A stretch of DNA of 64,000 bases, from the NCBI RefSeq assembly GCF_022538185.1, contig NZ_JAKYXC010000004.1, forward strand, positions 28,310 through 92,309, written 5' to 3'. Under the pieces are notes generated by a model. The model did not search any database and was not told the origin of the DNA. It was given only the letters and a program-made list of their open reading frames with translations. Source of the stretch: Microbacterium sp. CFH 31415. GTDB lineage: Bacteria > Actinomycetota > Actinomycetes > Actinomycetales > Microbacteriaceae. Shown here piece by piece: positions 1 through 8,705 of the stretch (position 1 is its first letter; each line of letters begins with the position of its first letter). Position numbers and translations under genes: made by a program.

Positions 1-1059
1 GCCGACGAGGCGCGGGCCGCATTCCTCACCGACCCGCAGACCGATCCGGTGTTCGAGTACCGCGACCTCGACGTGGATCCCGACGTGCTCGATGCCCAGG
101 TCGCCGCGATTCCGCTGGACTCCGTGACGGACGCCACCCTCGCCACGCTGCTCGCGAACCGGCACCGCGAGATGATCCTCCGTGTCGAGATGCTGCGTGC
201 ACGCGACACCGCCGACTTCCTGCAGCTCTCGATCGCCCACTACGGCCCGGTGCTGCCGGCCCTCGTGCAGCGTGCGGAGGACCTTCTGGAGCACCTTCCG
301 CGCGGACGCTTGGAGTACGACTCGGTGGATGCCGCGGCCTTTCTCGCCGCAGCCGAGGCGGAGATCGACCACTACCGGTCGATCGACCCCGACGTCGGAA
401 TCCACGCGGAGATCCGCGACGACGTGTCGGGCGTGCTCGTCGAGGGCGACACGCTCCTCATCTCGCACAATGCGTCGGTCGCCGGCGCGCGCGTCAACGC
501 GCTCCTTCAGCACGAGGTGGGCACGCACCTCGTCACTCAGGTGAACGGTTCGGCACAGCCGATCCGCATGATGGGCTCGGGCCTCGCCCACTATGACGAG
601 ACACAGGAGGGTTTGGCGGTGCTCGCCGAGATCGCGTGCGGCGGCCTCACCGTCGCTCGGCTCCGACAACTCGCCGCCCGCGTCGTCGCGGTGCACTCGA
701 TGGTCGGCGGCGCGAGCTTCGTCGAGACGCACCGCGTGCTCACCGGCTACGGGCTCCCGGCCGGCAGCGCGTACACCGTCGCAATGCGCGTGTACCGCGC
801 AGGCGGCTTCACGAAGGACGCGATCTACCTGCGCGGGCTTCTCGCGCTCCTGGAGCACGTGGCGGGCGGCGGCTCGCTCGACCTTCTGTTCCTGGGCAAG
901 TTCTCGCTCGAGGATCTTCCGCTCGTCGAAGACCTCGCGCAGCGCGGGCTGCTCGTCCCCGCCAAGATCACACCGCGCTACCTCGCCGACCCTGCGGCCG
1001 GCGACCGGCTGCGGGATGCCGCCCGAGCAGACGACCTGCTCGCCCTGGTCAACGCGTAG
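1..1059 (+). CDS. QEGLA-motif (DUF1704) metallo-carboxypeptidase-like protein, 5' partial
   Basis: The frame is open to the left edge, so the start lies outside the window; 352 residues plus stop are present. Visible motifs are HEVGTH (an HExxxH zinc-type motif) followed about 40 residues later by TQEGLA, the signature of the 'flavohemoglobin expression-modulating QEGLA' family (DUF1704). Family knowledge: eukaryotic members include the tubulin tyrosine carboxypeptidase MATCAP, and bacterial members usually sit beside N-formylglutamate amidohydrolase and glutathione-synthase-like ATP-grasp genes. The second partner follows 87 bases downstream here. I infer a cytoplasmic carboxypeptidase acting on a small peptide or C-terminal tail; the substrate is unknown. 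Confidence 0.85.
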   Translation, partial: ADEARAAFLTDPQTDPVFEYRDLDVDPDVLDAQVAAIPLDSVTDATLATLLANRHREMILRVEMLRARDTADFLQLSIAHYGPVLPALVQRAEDLLEHLPRGRLEYDSVDAAAFLAAAEAEIDHYRSIDPDVGIHAEIRDDVSGVLVEGDTLLISHNASVAGARVNALLQHEVGTHLVTQVNGSAQPIRMMGSGLAHYDETQEGLAVLAEIACGGLTVARLRQLAARVVAVHSMVGGASFVETHRVLTGYGLPAGSAYTVAMRVYRAGGFTKDAIYLRGLLALLEHVAGGGSLDLLFLGKFSLEDLPLVEDLAQRGLLVPAKITPRYLADPAAGDRLRDAARADDLLALVNA

Positions 1060-1146
1060 TGTCCAGCGTGATGACGGTGTCACCCCGCCGGTCACGATCC
1101 ATACACTCGGCCTCACCACCGGGCGCCGTCGAGAAGGGGGAGAACA

Positions 1147-2190
1147 ATGAAGATCGGTTTCGTCGTGAACGACATCGCCACAGAGAAGCCGGAGTACACC
1201 ACGACCCGGCTGGCGATGGCCGCCACCAAGCTGGGGCACGAGGTTTTCCTCCTCGGGCAGCGCGACTTCGGGTACGAGCCGGACGGCTCGCTGTGGGCGT
1301 ACGTCGCCACACCCGAGCACAGCAAGGCCTACCGCTCGCTCGAACGGTACCTCGAAGACGTGCAGGGCGCGACGCGCACCCGCGTGGGCATCGACGACCT
1401 GGATGTCGCCATGCTTCGCGCCGACCCGGCCACCGACGCGCTGGAGAGTCCGTGGACGAACACCGCGGGACTTGCGTTCGGCCGGATGCTCGCCGAGAAC
1501 GGCGTGCTCGTGGTCAACGAGCCGCGTTCGCTCGCCGAGGCGATGTCGAAGGCGTACTTCCAGTACTTCCCCGAGGCGGTGCGGCCCCGCACGATGATCT
1601 CCCGCGACGAGGATCGGGTGCGCGAGTTCATCGCAGAGCTCGGCGGTCGCGCCGTGCTCAAGCCGCTGCAGGGCTCCGGCGGCTCCGGCGTGTTCCTGGT
1701 GAACATGAAGGAGGAGCCCAACATCACCCAGATCGTCGAGGCCATCTCGCGAGACGGCTACGTCGTCGCCCAGGAGTACCTGCCGGCGGCGACCGACGGC
1801 GACGTGCGGATGTTCGTCATGAACGGCCAGCCACTCGAGGTCGACGGCGCGTACGCCGCCTTCCGACGGCGGCCGGGCGAGACCGACGTGCGGTCGAACA
1901 TGTCGGCGGGCGGGAAGGCGGAGGCCGTGAAGGTCACCGACGAGATGCTGCAGCTGGTCGAAGCCGTGCGGCCGAAGCTCGTCGCCGACGGGCTGTTCCT
2001 CGTCGGCCTCGACATCGTCGGCGACAAGCTCATGGAGGTGAACGTCTTCTCGCCGGGCGGCCTCGGCTCGTGCGCGACGCTCTACGGGATGGACTTCGCC
2101 GCCGCGGTCATCGACGATCTCGAGCGCAAGCTCGCGATCCGCGAGCACTACGGCTCGGAGCTGCTGAACATTCAGCTCGCGACCATGTGA
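1147..2190 (+). CDS. ATP-grasp ligase, glutathione synthetase-like
   Basis: 347 residues with an excellent RBS (GGGGGAG, 5 bases before ATG). The C-terminal half is a GshB-type ATP-grasp domain: the glycine-rich loop LQGSGGSG near residue 178, a QEYLP strand for adenine contact, and the acidic Mg-binding segment ending MEVNVFSPGG. Family chemistry is ATP-dependent ligation of a carboxylate to an amine through an acyl phosphate. Actinobacteria use mycothiol rather than glutathione, so a true glutathione synthase role is unlikely. It pairs with the QEGLA peptidase upstream, suggesting a ligase/peptidase couple that builds and trims a peptide. Confidence 0.85.
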   Translation: MKIGFVVNDIATEKPEYTTTRLAMAATKLGHEVFLLGQRDFGYEPDGSLWAYVATPEHSKAYRSLERYLEDVQGATRTRVGIDDLDVAMLRADPATDALESPWTNTAGLAFGRMLAENGVLVVNEPRSLAEAMSKAYFQYFPEAVRPRTMISRDEDRVREFIAELGGRAVLKPLQGSGGSGVFLVNMKEEPNITQIVEAISRDGYVVAQEYLPAATDGDVRMFVMNGQPLEVDGAYAAFRRRPGETDVRSNMSAGGKAEAVKVTDEMLQLVEAVRPKLVADGLFLVGLDIVGDKLMEVNVFSPGGLGSCATLYGMDFAAAVIDDLERKLAIREHYGSELLNIQLATM

Positions 2191-2226
2191 CGCGACAGGG
2201 CACGGCATGCCGGCACCCGCACCCGG

Positions 2227-3144
2227 TCAGAACACGTACTCCATCAGTTCGAGGCCCAGCGTGCGGAACGCCTCGTGCGCCCGCATGCGGTGGTAGATCG
2301 ACAGGTCGTCGAAGCACACGATCAGCGCGTACGAGACACCGGCGCGAGGACCCGCCAGCACCCCCGCTTCCACGCGGATGCCGGCATCCCTCCCGGTCTT
2401 GTTGATGAAGAGCAGCCCGTGCTCGTCGTTCTCGTGCGAGAACGGGTCGAGCCCCGTCGCCGACGCCACGAGCGACAGGTCGTGGTTCAGACTCAGCCAC
2501 TCGGCGACCTGCGCGCTCACGCTCGCCGACACGACCTGCGAGTTGACGAGCGCCGCGAACACCTCGGCGAGCTCGCGTGCCGACCCGAGCGCGAAATGCG
2601 GCGCGTCGTCGGGCCCGCGCGCGTCGCGGAAGCGGTCGAGCAGGGCGGACCGCGACAAGCCCATCCGCTCGATGCGCGCACGCACTGCAGAGATGCCCAC
2701 CCGCGCCAGCAGCGCGTTGGCGGCGAGCGCGTCACCCGTCGATGCCGTCAGCACCGCGAGGTCGGACAGCGGCAGCGCCGGGGCCTTCAGATGCTGCCAG
2801 ACGCCGCCGACCGTGACCGGCTCGACGTACGAGCGGTCGATGATCTCGAGCGGATCGAGCGTGCCGGCCTCGAAGCCGGCGGCCACCTCGATGAGCAGCG
2901 GAACCACCCCGAGACCCGCCACCGGCAGGGTGACGAAGTCGTCACCCGCCAGCACGGAGCCACCCCGGTCGAGATCGGTGATGCGCACCGAGATCTTCGC
3001 GCCGGATGCGGCGAGATCGTCGAGCGCCTTGAGCGTCGACGTGAATGATCGGCGTCCGACCGCCGCCCTCCTCGGCGGTCTTCTGCTGGTGCTTCGTCGC
3101 GCCCCCCGCAGCGACTCGGCATCCCTTCTGGGCTCAGTGCCCAC
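2227..3144 (-). CDS. class A beta-lactamase-fold protein lacking the catalytic SxxK
   Basis: 305 residues, GTG start chosen because GGAAGGA lies 8 bases upstream; the frame stays open to 3201, but that extension runs close to the preceding gene and has no RBS. The layout is that of serine hydrolases of the class A beta-lactamase fold: the KTG triad is intact (LLFINKTGRDAG) and an S-G-D segment (TASTGDALAANALL) sits where SDN is expected. At the nucleophile position, where relatives have S-x-x-K, this protein reads LPVAGLGVVPLL, so both Ser and Lys are replaced (G and V). No signal peptide is evident; the N-terminus is Arg-rich. Probably a binding or regulatory pseudoenzyme rather than a lactamase. 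Confidence 0.7.
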   Translation of the reverse strand: MGTEPRRDAESLRGARRSTSRRPPRRAAVGRRSFTSTLKALDDLAASGAKISVRITDLDRGGSVLAGDDFVTLPVAGLGVVPLLIEVAAGFEAGTLDPLEIIDRSYVEPVTVGGVWQHLKAPALPLSDLAVLTASTGDALAANALLARVGISAVRARIERMGLSRSALLDRFRDARGPDDAPHFALGSARELAEVFAALVNSQVVSASVSAQVAEWLSLNHDLSLVASATGLDPFSHENDEHGLLFINKTGRDAGIRVEAGVLAGPRAGVSYALIVCFDDLSIYHRMRAHEAFRTLGLELMEYVF

Positions 3145-3210
3145 GGGTGGGTTCCTTCCAGTGGATTCGGGTGGGTGAGTACGCGTCCCCAGGACGCGCA
3201 CGGGTACATC

Positions 3211-5175
3211 TCACCAGATCGTGACGCGCTGCCCCTCGTCGAGCCAGAGCGCGTCGGATTCGGTCACGCCGAACGCGTCGTAGAACGCGTCGATGTTGCG
3301 CACGATCTGATTGCAGCGGAACTCGTTCGGCGAGTGCGGGTCGACCGTCAGCAGGCGGATGGTCTCGGCGTCCCGCCCCTTCTGCTGCCAGATCTGGGCC
3401 CAGCTCAGCAACAGGCGCTGCACGCCGGTGTACCCGTCGATCACGGGCGCCTCCTCGCCGCCGAGCGAGAGCTCGTAGGCCTTGAGGGCGATGCCGAGGC
3501 CGCCCAGATCGCCGATGTTCTCGCCGATCGTCAGCGCCCCGTTGACCTTGTGGTCGCCGTCGAGTCCTTCGGGAGACAGCTCGTCGTACTGCGCGATGAG
3601 GTTCTTGGTGCGCTCTTCGAATGCCGCGCGGTCGTCGTCGGTCCACCAGTCCCGCAGCGACCCGTCGCCGTCGAAGCGGCTGCCCTGGTCGTCGAAGCCG
3701 TGGCCGATCTCGTGGCCGATCACCGCTCCGATGCCGCCGTAGTTGGCGGCCGCATCGCGGTCCGACTCGAAGAACGGGTACTGCAGGATCGCCGCGGGGA
3801 ACACGATCTCGTTCATCAGCGGGTTGTAGTACGCGTTGACCGTCTGCGGCGTCATGTACCACTCCTCGCGGTCGATCGGCTGCCCGACCTTCGCGAGCTG
3901 GCGGTCGTGCTCCCACACGTGGGCGCGACGCACATTGCCGACGAGGTCGGTGGCGTCGATCTCGAGCGACGAGTAGTCCTTCCACTTGACCGGGTAGCCG
4001 ATCTTGGGCGTGAACGCGTCGAGCTTCGCGAGCGCGCGCTCGCGGGTCTCGGGCGTCATCCACTCCAGGTCGGTGATCGACTGGCGGTAGGCCTCGATGA
4101 GGTTCGCGACCAGCTCGTCCATTGCGGTCTTCGACGCCGGCGGGAAGTGCCGCTCGACGTAGACGCGTCCGATCGCCTCACCCAGCGCCGCCTCGGCGAG
4201 CGCGACGCCGCGCTTCCACCGCTCGCGGTTGACGGGCACGCCGGTGAGCTGGGTGCCGTAGAACGCGAAGTTCTCGTCGACGAACTCGTCGGACAGGAAT
4301 GCCGCCGAGCCGTGCACGATCGACCAGCGCAGCCACGCCTTCCAGTCGTCGAGCCGCTCGTCGGTCAGGAGCGCGCCGAGGCCCTCGAGGAAACTCGGCT
4401 GGTAGACGTTGGCTTCGGCGAACGCGTCGGGGTGCGCCGGGGCGATCCCCTCGAGCCACGGAGCCAGGTCGAGCCCGGCGAGCGTCTCCACGTCGGCCCA
4501 CGGCTTCAGGTTGTAGGTGGCGACCGCGTCGCGGCTGCGCACGTTGTCCCAGTGGTGGGTGGCGAGCTCGGTCTCGAGCGCGAAGATGCGATCAGCGGAT
4601 GCCGCAGCCTCGGCCACGCCGGCCAGCTCGAGCATCTTCTGCACGTGCGCGCGGAACGCGGCGCGCGTCGCCTCGAAGTTCTCGAGGCGGTAGTAGCTCT
4701 CGTCAGGAAGCGACAGGCCGCCCTGGATGATGAACGGCACGTAGCGCTGCGGGTTGCCGGGGTCGGGCTCGATGTAGAGGTGCACGACACCCGCGACCCC
4801 GTCGCGCTCGAGCTCGCCCACGGTGCGCAGGAACGAGGCGATCGAGTCGATCTCGTCGACCCGCGCCAGCTGGTCGGCGAGGGGCGCGGCGCCGAGGCCG
4901 GCGATGCGCTCGGTGTCCATGAAGCTCGTATAGAAGTCGCCGATCTTGCGGGCCTCGGTACCCGGCTCGGCCGTCTGCGACTCCTCGACGATCGCGTGGA
5001 CGTCTTTCTCGGCCTGCTCGGCGATGAGGTGGAACGAGCCCCAGCGTGCCTTGTCTTCGGGGATCTCGGTGCGTTCGAGCCACGCGCCGTTGACGTGACG
5101 GAAGAGGTCGTCCTGCGGGCGGATCTCAGCGCTGAGCTCGTCGAGCGCGAGACCGGATCGGGGGGCGTCGGTCAT
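3211..5175 (-). CDS. M13 family metallopeptidase (neprilysin/PepO-like)
   Basis: 654 residues, the usual size of bacterial M13 enzymes. The catalytic zinc motif HEIGH lies in the C-terminal third (GAVIGHEIGHGFDDQG), the downstream glutamate/aspartate motif is ENIGDLGG, and the chain ends in the typical VTIW. It cleaves peptides of moderate size; there is no signal peptide, so the enzyme is probably cytoplasmic. The frame is open far upstream, but the start is ATG 5175: the N-terminus from there (MTDAPRSGLALDELS) matches the family and TATTGT at 5183-5188 (reverse strand) ends 7 bases before it, a leaderless promoter arrangement. Confidence 0.93.
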   Translation of the reverse strand: MTDAPRSGLALDELSAEIRPQDDLFRHVNGAWLERTEIPEDKARWGSFHLIAEQAEKDVHAIVEESQTAEPGTEARKIGDFYTSFMDTERIAGLGAAPLADQLARVDEIDSIASFLRTVGELERDGVAGVVHLYIEPDPGNPQRYVPFIIQGGLSLPDESYYRLENFEATRAAFRAHVQKMLELAGVAEAAASADRIFALETELATHHWDNVRSRDAVATYNLKPWADVETLAGLDLAPWLEGIAPAHPDAFAEANVYQPSFLEGLGALLTDERLDDWKAWLRWSIVHGSAAFLSDEFVDENFAFYGTQLTGVPVNRERWKRGVALAEAALGEAIGRVYVERHFPPASKTAMDELVANLIEAYRQSITDLEWMTPETRERALAKLDAFTPKIGYPVKWKDYSSLEIDATDLVGNVRRAHVWEHDRQLAKVGQPIDREEWYMTPQTVNAYYNPLMNEIVFPAAILQYPFFESDRDAAANYGGIGAVIGHEIGHGFDDQGSRFDGDGSLRDWWTDDDRAAFEERTKNLIAQYDELSPEGLDGDHKVNGALTIGENIGDLGGLGIALKAYELSLGGEEAPVIDGYTGVQRLLLSWAQIWQQKGRDAETIRLLTVDPHSPNEFRCNQIVRNIDAFYDAFGVTESDALWLDEGQRVTIW

Positions 5176-5289
5176 GCGTTCCACAATATGCGCCCTCGCC
5201 CCCAGGGAGAGTTGTTCACAGAACCAATCCGGGCTGTGACCGCATTGTGATGACCGGCCGGCGTCGCCGGGCGCACCTAGGCTCGAGGG

Positions 5290-6615
5290 GTGACGAGCCT
5301 GCCCGACACGCTGAACCGCGACATCCTGCGGCTCGCGGTCCCCGCGCTGGGCGCCCTCGTGGCCGAGCCCCTGTTCCTGATCGTCGACTCCGCCCTGGTG
5401 GGTCACCTCGGGATCACGCCGCTCGCGGGCCTCGGCATCGCGTCGGCGGTGCTGCAGACGATCGTCGGGCTCATGGTGTTCCTGGCGTACTCGACGACGC
5501 CGGCCGTGGCACGGCGGTTCGGCGCCGGCGACCCGTCGCGCGCCGTATCCGTCGGCATCGACGGCATGTGGCTCGCGCTCGGCATCGGTGGCGTGCTCGC
5601 CCTGATCGGCTATGTCGCGACGCCTTTCCTCGTCGGGCTGTTCGGAGCGACGCCGCTCGTCTCCGAGCAGGCCGAGATCTACCTCGGCATCTCGATGTGG
5701 GGCCTTCCGGCCATGCTCATCGTGTTCGCTGCGACCGGTCTGCTGCGCGGCATGCAGGACACCGTGACGCCGCTGTGGATCGCCGGAATCGGGTTCGCCG
5801 CCAACGCCCTGCTCAATTGGCTGTTCATCTACGGCGTCGGGTGGGGCATCGCCGGGTCGGCGGTCGGGACCGTCCTCGCGCAGTGGGGGATGGTGGCCGC
5901 GTACGTTCTGGTCGTCGCCCGGCTCGCTCGGCGGCACGCGGCATCCGTCCGCCCTCATCGCGAAGGGGTGCGCGGGTCGGCGCGCTCCGGCGGCTGGCTG
6001 TTCCTGCGCACGGTGTCGCTGCGCGTCGCCCTCCTCGCGACGGTCGCGGTCGCGACGGCGCTCGGCACCGGCGAGCTGGCCGGCTGGCAGGTCGCCTTCA
6101 CGATCTTCTCGACCGCCGCGTTCGCGCTCGACGCGCTGGCGATCGCCGCGCAGGCGCTCATCGGCAAGGGCCTCGGTGCCGAAGACCGTCCGATGGTGAA
6201 GCGCGTGCTCGCCCGCACACTGGCATGGGGCGCCTGGTTCGGCCTCATCGTAGGCGGCGTGATCGGTGCGTTCTCGGGCGTGATCGGGCTGGTGTTCACC
6301 GGCGACCCGCAGATCGCCGCGCTCGTTCAGCCTGCGCTGATCGTGCTCGCCGTGGCGCAGCCGATCTGCGGCGTCGTCTTCGTGCTCGACGGCGTGCTCA
6401 TCGGCGCTGGCGATGCGCGGTACCTCGCCCTCGCCGGCGTGCTCAACCTCGTGCCGTATGCTCCCGCGCTCGTTCTCATCGGGTTGCTCCAGCCGCACGG
6501 CGCCGCGGGCCTGGCCTGGCTGTCGGTCGCGTTCTTCGGCGTGTACATGCTGGCCCGCCTCGCCACGCTCGGCTGGCGGGTGCGCGGCACGGCCTGGATG
6601 GCGATCCCCGCCTGA
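5290..6615 (+). CDS. MATE family efflux transporter (DinF-like)
   Basis: 441 residues with about 12 hydrophobic segments and a duplicated architecture, including a first helix rich in small residues (LRLAVPALGALVAEPLFLIVD) that is typical of the DinF branch of MATE exporters. These use a Na+ or H+ gradient to expel cationic drugs or metabolites. The GTG start follows TAGGCT (5278-5283) by 6 bases, so the transcript is probably leaderless. It stands alone between the M13 peptidase (divergent) and trmH (convergent). The substrate cannot be read from sequence. Confidence 0.92.
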   Translation: MTSLPDTLNRDILRLAVPALGALVAEPLFLIVDSALVGHLGITPLAGLGIASAVLQTIVGLMVFLAYSTTPAVARRFGAGDPSRAVSVGIDGMWLALGIGGVLALIGYVATPFLVGLFGATPLVSEQAEIYLGISMWGLPAMLIVFAATGLLRGMQDTVTPLWIAGIGFAANALLNWLFIYGVGWGIAGSAVGTVLAQWGMVAAYVLVVARLARRHAASVRPHREGVRGSARSGGWLFLRTVSLRVALLATVAVATALGTGELAGWQVAFTIFSTAAFALDALAIAAQALIGKGLGAEDRPMVKRVLARTLAWGAWFGLIVGGVIGAFSGVIGLVFTGDPQIAALVQPALIVLAVAQPICGVVFVLDGVLIGAGDARYLALAGVLNLVPYAPALVLIGLLQPHGAAGLAWLSVAFFGVYMLARLATLGWRVRGTAWMAIPA

Positions 6616-6638
6616 CCGGACCCGCGCTCAGCCGCGGC

Positions 6639-7274
6639 TCACGCCCAGCGGCGGCACCACTCGTACATGACGACGGCCCCCGCCGCGCTGGCGTTGATCG
6701 ACCGGGTCGACCCGTACTGGGTGATCTCGACGACGGCGGATGCCGCGGCCACCGCCTCGGGCGACAGCCCCGGCCCCTCCTGTCCGAAGAGCAGCACGCA
6801 GCGTTCCGGCAGGTCGGCGCGGTCGAGCGGCACCGATCCGGCGACGTTGTCGATCGCGATCACCGGGAGCGATGCGGCATCCGCCCACTCCGTGAACGCG
6901 GCCACGCTCTCATGATGACGCACGTGCTGGTACCGGTCGGTGACCATCGCCCCGCGCCGGTTCCAGCGACGCCGGCCCACGATGTGCACCTCGGCCGCGA
7001 GGAACGCATTGGCGCTGCGCACGATCGAGCCGATGTTCATGTCGTGCTGCCAGTTCTCGATCGCGACATGGAAGCCGTGCCGTCGCTGATCGAGGTCTGC
7101 CACGATCGCGTCCATGGTCCAGTAGCGGTACGCGTCGATCACGTTGCGGGCGTCGCCGTGGGCGAGCAGCTCGGGGTCGTAGCGCGGATCGTCGGGCCAG
7201 GCCTCCGACCCGCCGGGCCACGGCCCGACCCCTACCGGCAGTGTCGGCTCGGGGGCGTCGTCGGGGGCGGTCAC
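6639..7274 (-). CDS. TrmH/SpoU family RNA methyltransferase
   Basis: 211 residues. The three SpoU motifs are present: NIGSIVRSANAF (motif 1, catalytic Arg/Asn), LLFGQEGPGLS (motif 2) and STRSINASAAGAVVMYEW (motif 3), which form the trefoil knot that binds S-adenosylmethionine. Members 2'-O-methylate tRNA or rRNA riboses; which RNA is modified cannot be told. The GTG start at 7274 is preceded after 6 bases by TAACCT (7281-7286, reverse strand). It is divergent from mntH, whose operators begin only 36 bases away. Confidence 0.9.
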   Translation of the reverse strand: MTAPDDAPEPTLPVGVGPWPGGSEAWPDDPRYDPELLAHGDARNVIDAYRYWTMDAIVADLDQRRHGFHVAIENWQHDMNIGSIVRSANAFLAAEVHIVGRRRWNRRGAMVTDRYQHVRHHESVAAFTEWADAASLPVIAIDNVAGSVPLDRADLPERCVLLFGQEGPGLSPEAVAAASAVVEITQYGSTRSINASAAGAVVMYEWCRRWA

Positions 7275-7310
7275 CGGCTCAGGTTATCCGCCGTACGCAG
7301 TGCAAGCGCT

Positions 7311-7326
7311 TTTCGGTCGACCGAAA
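7311..7326. promoter_or_regulatory. MntR-type operator 1 (16-bp perfect palindrome)
   Basis: TTTCGGTCGACCGAAA is a perfect dyad covering the -35 region of the mntH promoter. The same arms recur 27 bp downstream (7338-7353) and the DtxR-family regulator gene follows mntH, so I infer it is the binding site of that regulator. Confidence 0.85.
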
Positions 7327-7337
7327 CCGGAGTATGG

Positions 7338-7353
7338 TTTCGGCATGCCGAAA
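7338..7353. promoter_or_regulatory. MntR-type operator 2, spanning the mntH start codon
   Basis: TTTCGGCATGCCGAAA, a perfect palindrome whose centre is the ATG of mntH (7345). It begins at the last base of the -10 box TATGGT (7333-7338). Binding here would block both transcription start and, in a leaderless gene, the start codon itself. Codons 2-3 (Pro-Lys) are fixed by the operator sequence. Confidence 0.85.
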
Positions 7354-8682
7354 AGTCTCGTCGACGTCGACCGGATGCCCCCGCTCACGCCCGCGCGGGC
7401 GGGCGGCGCGCCCACGACCCGTCGGGCGGCGTGGCTGATCGGTCCCGCCCTCGTCGCCGGCGTCGCCTATCTCGACCCGGGCAACGTCGCCAGCAACATG
7501 ACGGCCGGTGCCGTCTACGGCTACCTGCTGGTGTGGGTCGTGGTGCTCGGCAACGTGATGGCGTGGCTGATCCAGTACCTGTCGGCGAAGCTCGGAATCG
7601 TCACGGGGCAGAGCCTGCCCGAGACGCTCGGTCGCCGCATCCGCAACCCCTGGGGCCGCCGCGCCTACTGGCTGCAGGCCGAGCTCGTCGCGATGGCGAC
7701 CGACATCGCCGAGGTCATCGGCGGCGCGGTCGCGCTCAATCTGCTGTTCGGAGTGCCGCTGCTCTGGGGCGGGCTGATCACCGGCGTCGTCTCGATCGTG
7801 CTGCTGCTCATCCAGTCGCGCCGGGGGGCGCGCACGTTCGAGTTCGTGGTCATCGGCCTCGTCGTCATCATCGCGATCGGCTTCACGTACGGGGTGTTCG
7901 TCGCTCCGCCCGACCCGGCCGGCGTCGTCGCAGGCCTCGTGCCGCGCTTCGAGGACACCGGCTCGGTGCTGCTGGCCGCGTCGATCCTCGGTGCGACGAT
8001 CATGCCGCACGCGATCTACGCCCACTCGGCGCTCGCGCGCGACCGCTTCGCCCCCACCCTCCCCCGCAGCGGCGATGCGTCGCCCGGCCCCCGCATCGGG
8101 GCGCCGCTCGACGAGCTGCGCGGCATCGGCACCGCCCGCCTGCTGCGCGCGACCAAGTGGGACGTCACGATCGCGATGCTCATCGCCGGCACGGTGAACC
8201 TCTGCATCCTGCTGCTCGCGGCCGCGAACCTCGCCGGCGTCCCCGGCACCGACACCCTCGAGGGCGCGTACGCCGCACTCGACACCGGCCTCGGCCCCGC
8301 CGTCGCCACGCTCTTCGCCGTCGGCCTGCTCGCGAGCGGCCTGGCGTCGACCTCGGTCGGCGCGTACGCAGGAGCCGAGATCATGCACGGCCTGCTGCAC
8401 ATCCGGGTGCCCCTGCTCGCCCGCCGGCTGGTGACGCTGATCCCGGCGCTCATCATCCTCGCCGCGGGCATCGACCCCACGCTCGCGCTCGTGCTGAGCC
8501 AGGTCGTGCTGTCGTTCGGCATCCCCTTCGCGCTGATCCCGCTCGTCGCCCTCACCGCGAAGTCCGACGTCCTGGGGCGGTTCCGCAACCGCGCGCTGAC
8601 GACGGTCGCGGGGGTCGCGGCATCCGTCTTCCTCATCGCGCTGAACGGGATCCTGCTGTGGCTGGTGCTCACGGGTTCGTGA
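7345..8682 (+). CDS. mntH: NRAMP family Mn2+ transporter
   Basis: 445 residues, about 11 membrane segments. The two NRAMP metal-site motifs are clear: DPGN in helix 1 (LDPGNVASNM) and MPHAIYAHSA in helix 6, whose Met favours Mn2+/Fe2+ over Ca2+. It imports manganese with protons. The start is ATG 7345, inside operator 2 and 6 bases after TATGGT; an upstream in-frame GTG at 7300 would lie before the promoter. The MntR-like regulator is encoded 23 bases downstream, so Mn2+-dependent repression is expected. Confidence 0.95.
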   Translation: MPKSLVDVDRMPPLTPARAGGAPTTRRAAWLIGPALVAGVAYLDPGNVASNMTAGAVYGYLLVWVVVLGNVMAWLIQYLSAKLGIVTGQSLPETLGRRIRNPWGRRAYWLQAELVAMATDIAEVIGGAVALNLLFGVPLLWGGLITGVVSIVLLLIQSRRGARTFEFVVIGLVVIIAIGFTYGVFVAPPDPAGVVAGLVPRFEDTGSVLLAASILGATIMPHAIYAHSALARDRFAPTLPRSGDASPGPRIGAPLDELRGIGTARLLRATKWDVTIAMLIAGTVNLCILLLAAANLAGVPGTDTLEGAYAALDTGLGPAVATLFAVGLLASGLASTSVGAYAGAEIMHGLLHIRVPLLARRLVTLIPALIILAAGIDPTLALVLSQVVLSFGIPFALIPLVALTAKSDVLGRFRNRALTTVAGVAASVFLIALNGILLWLVLTGS

Positions 8683-8705
8683 TGTCCCGCGGGTAGCCTG
8701 ATCAC

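Noticed and set aside
3175..5250. A 691-codon open frame on the + strand opposite the M13 peptidase gene
   Set aside because: Antisense shadow of a high-GC gene: low-complexity, charged, no recognisable domain, no RBS, while the reverse-strand frame has the HEIGH motif.
5176..6498. N-terminal extension of the M13 peptidase by about 440 codons
   Set aside because: The extension is Arg/Asp/Gln-rich, overlaps the MATE gene and lies upstream of a good promoter at 5183-5188.
5247..8696. A very long (1149-codon) Arg/Pro-rich frame over the MATE, trmH and mntH genes
   Set aside because: It runs through three well-supported genes on both strands with Arg-rich composition typical of out-of-frame GC-rich sequence.
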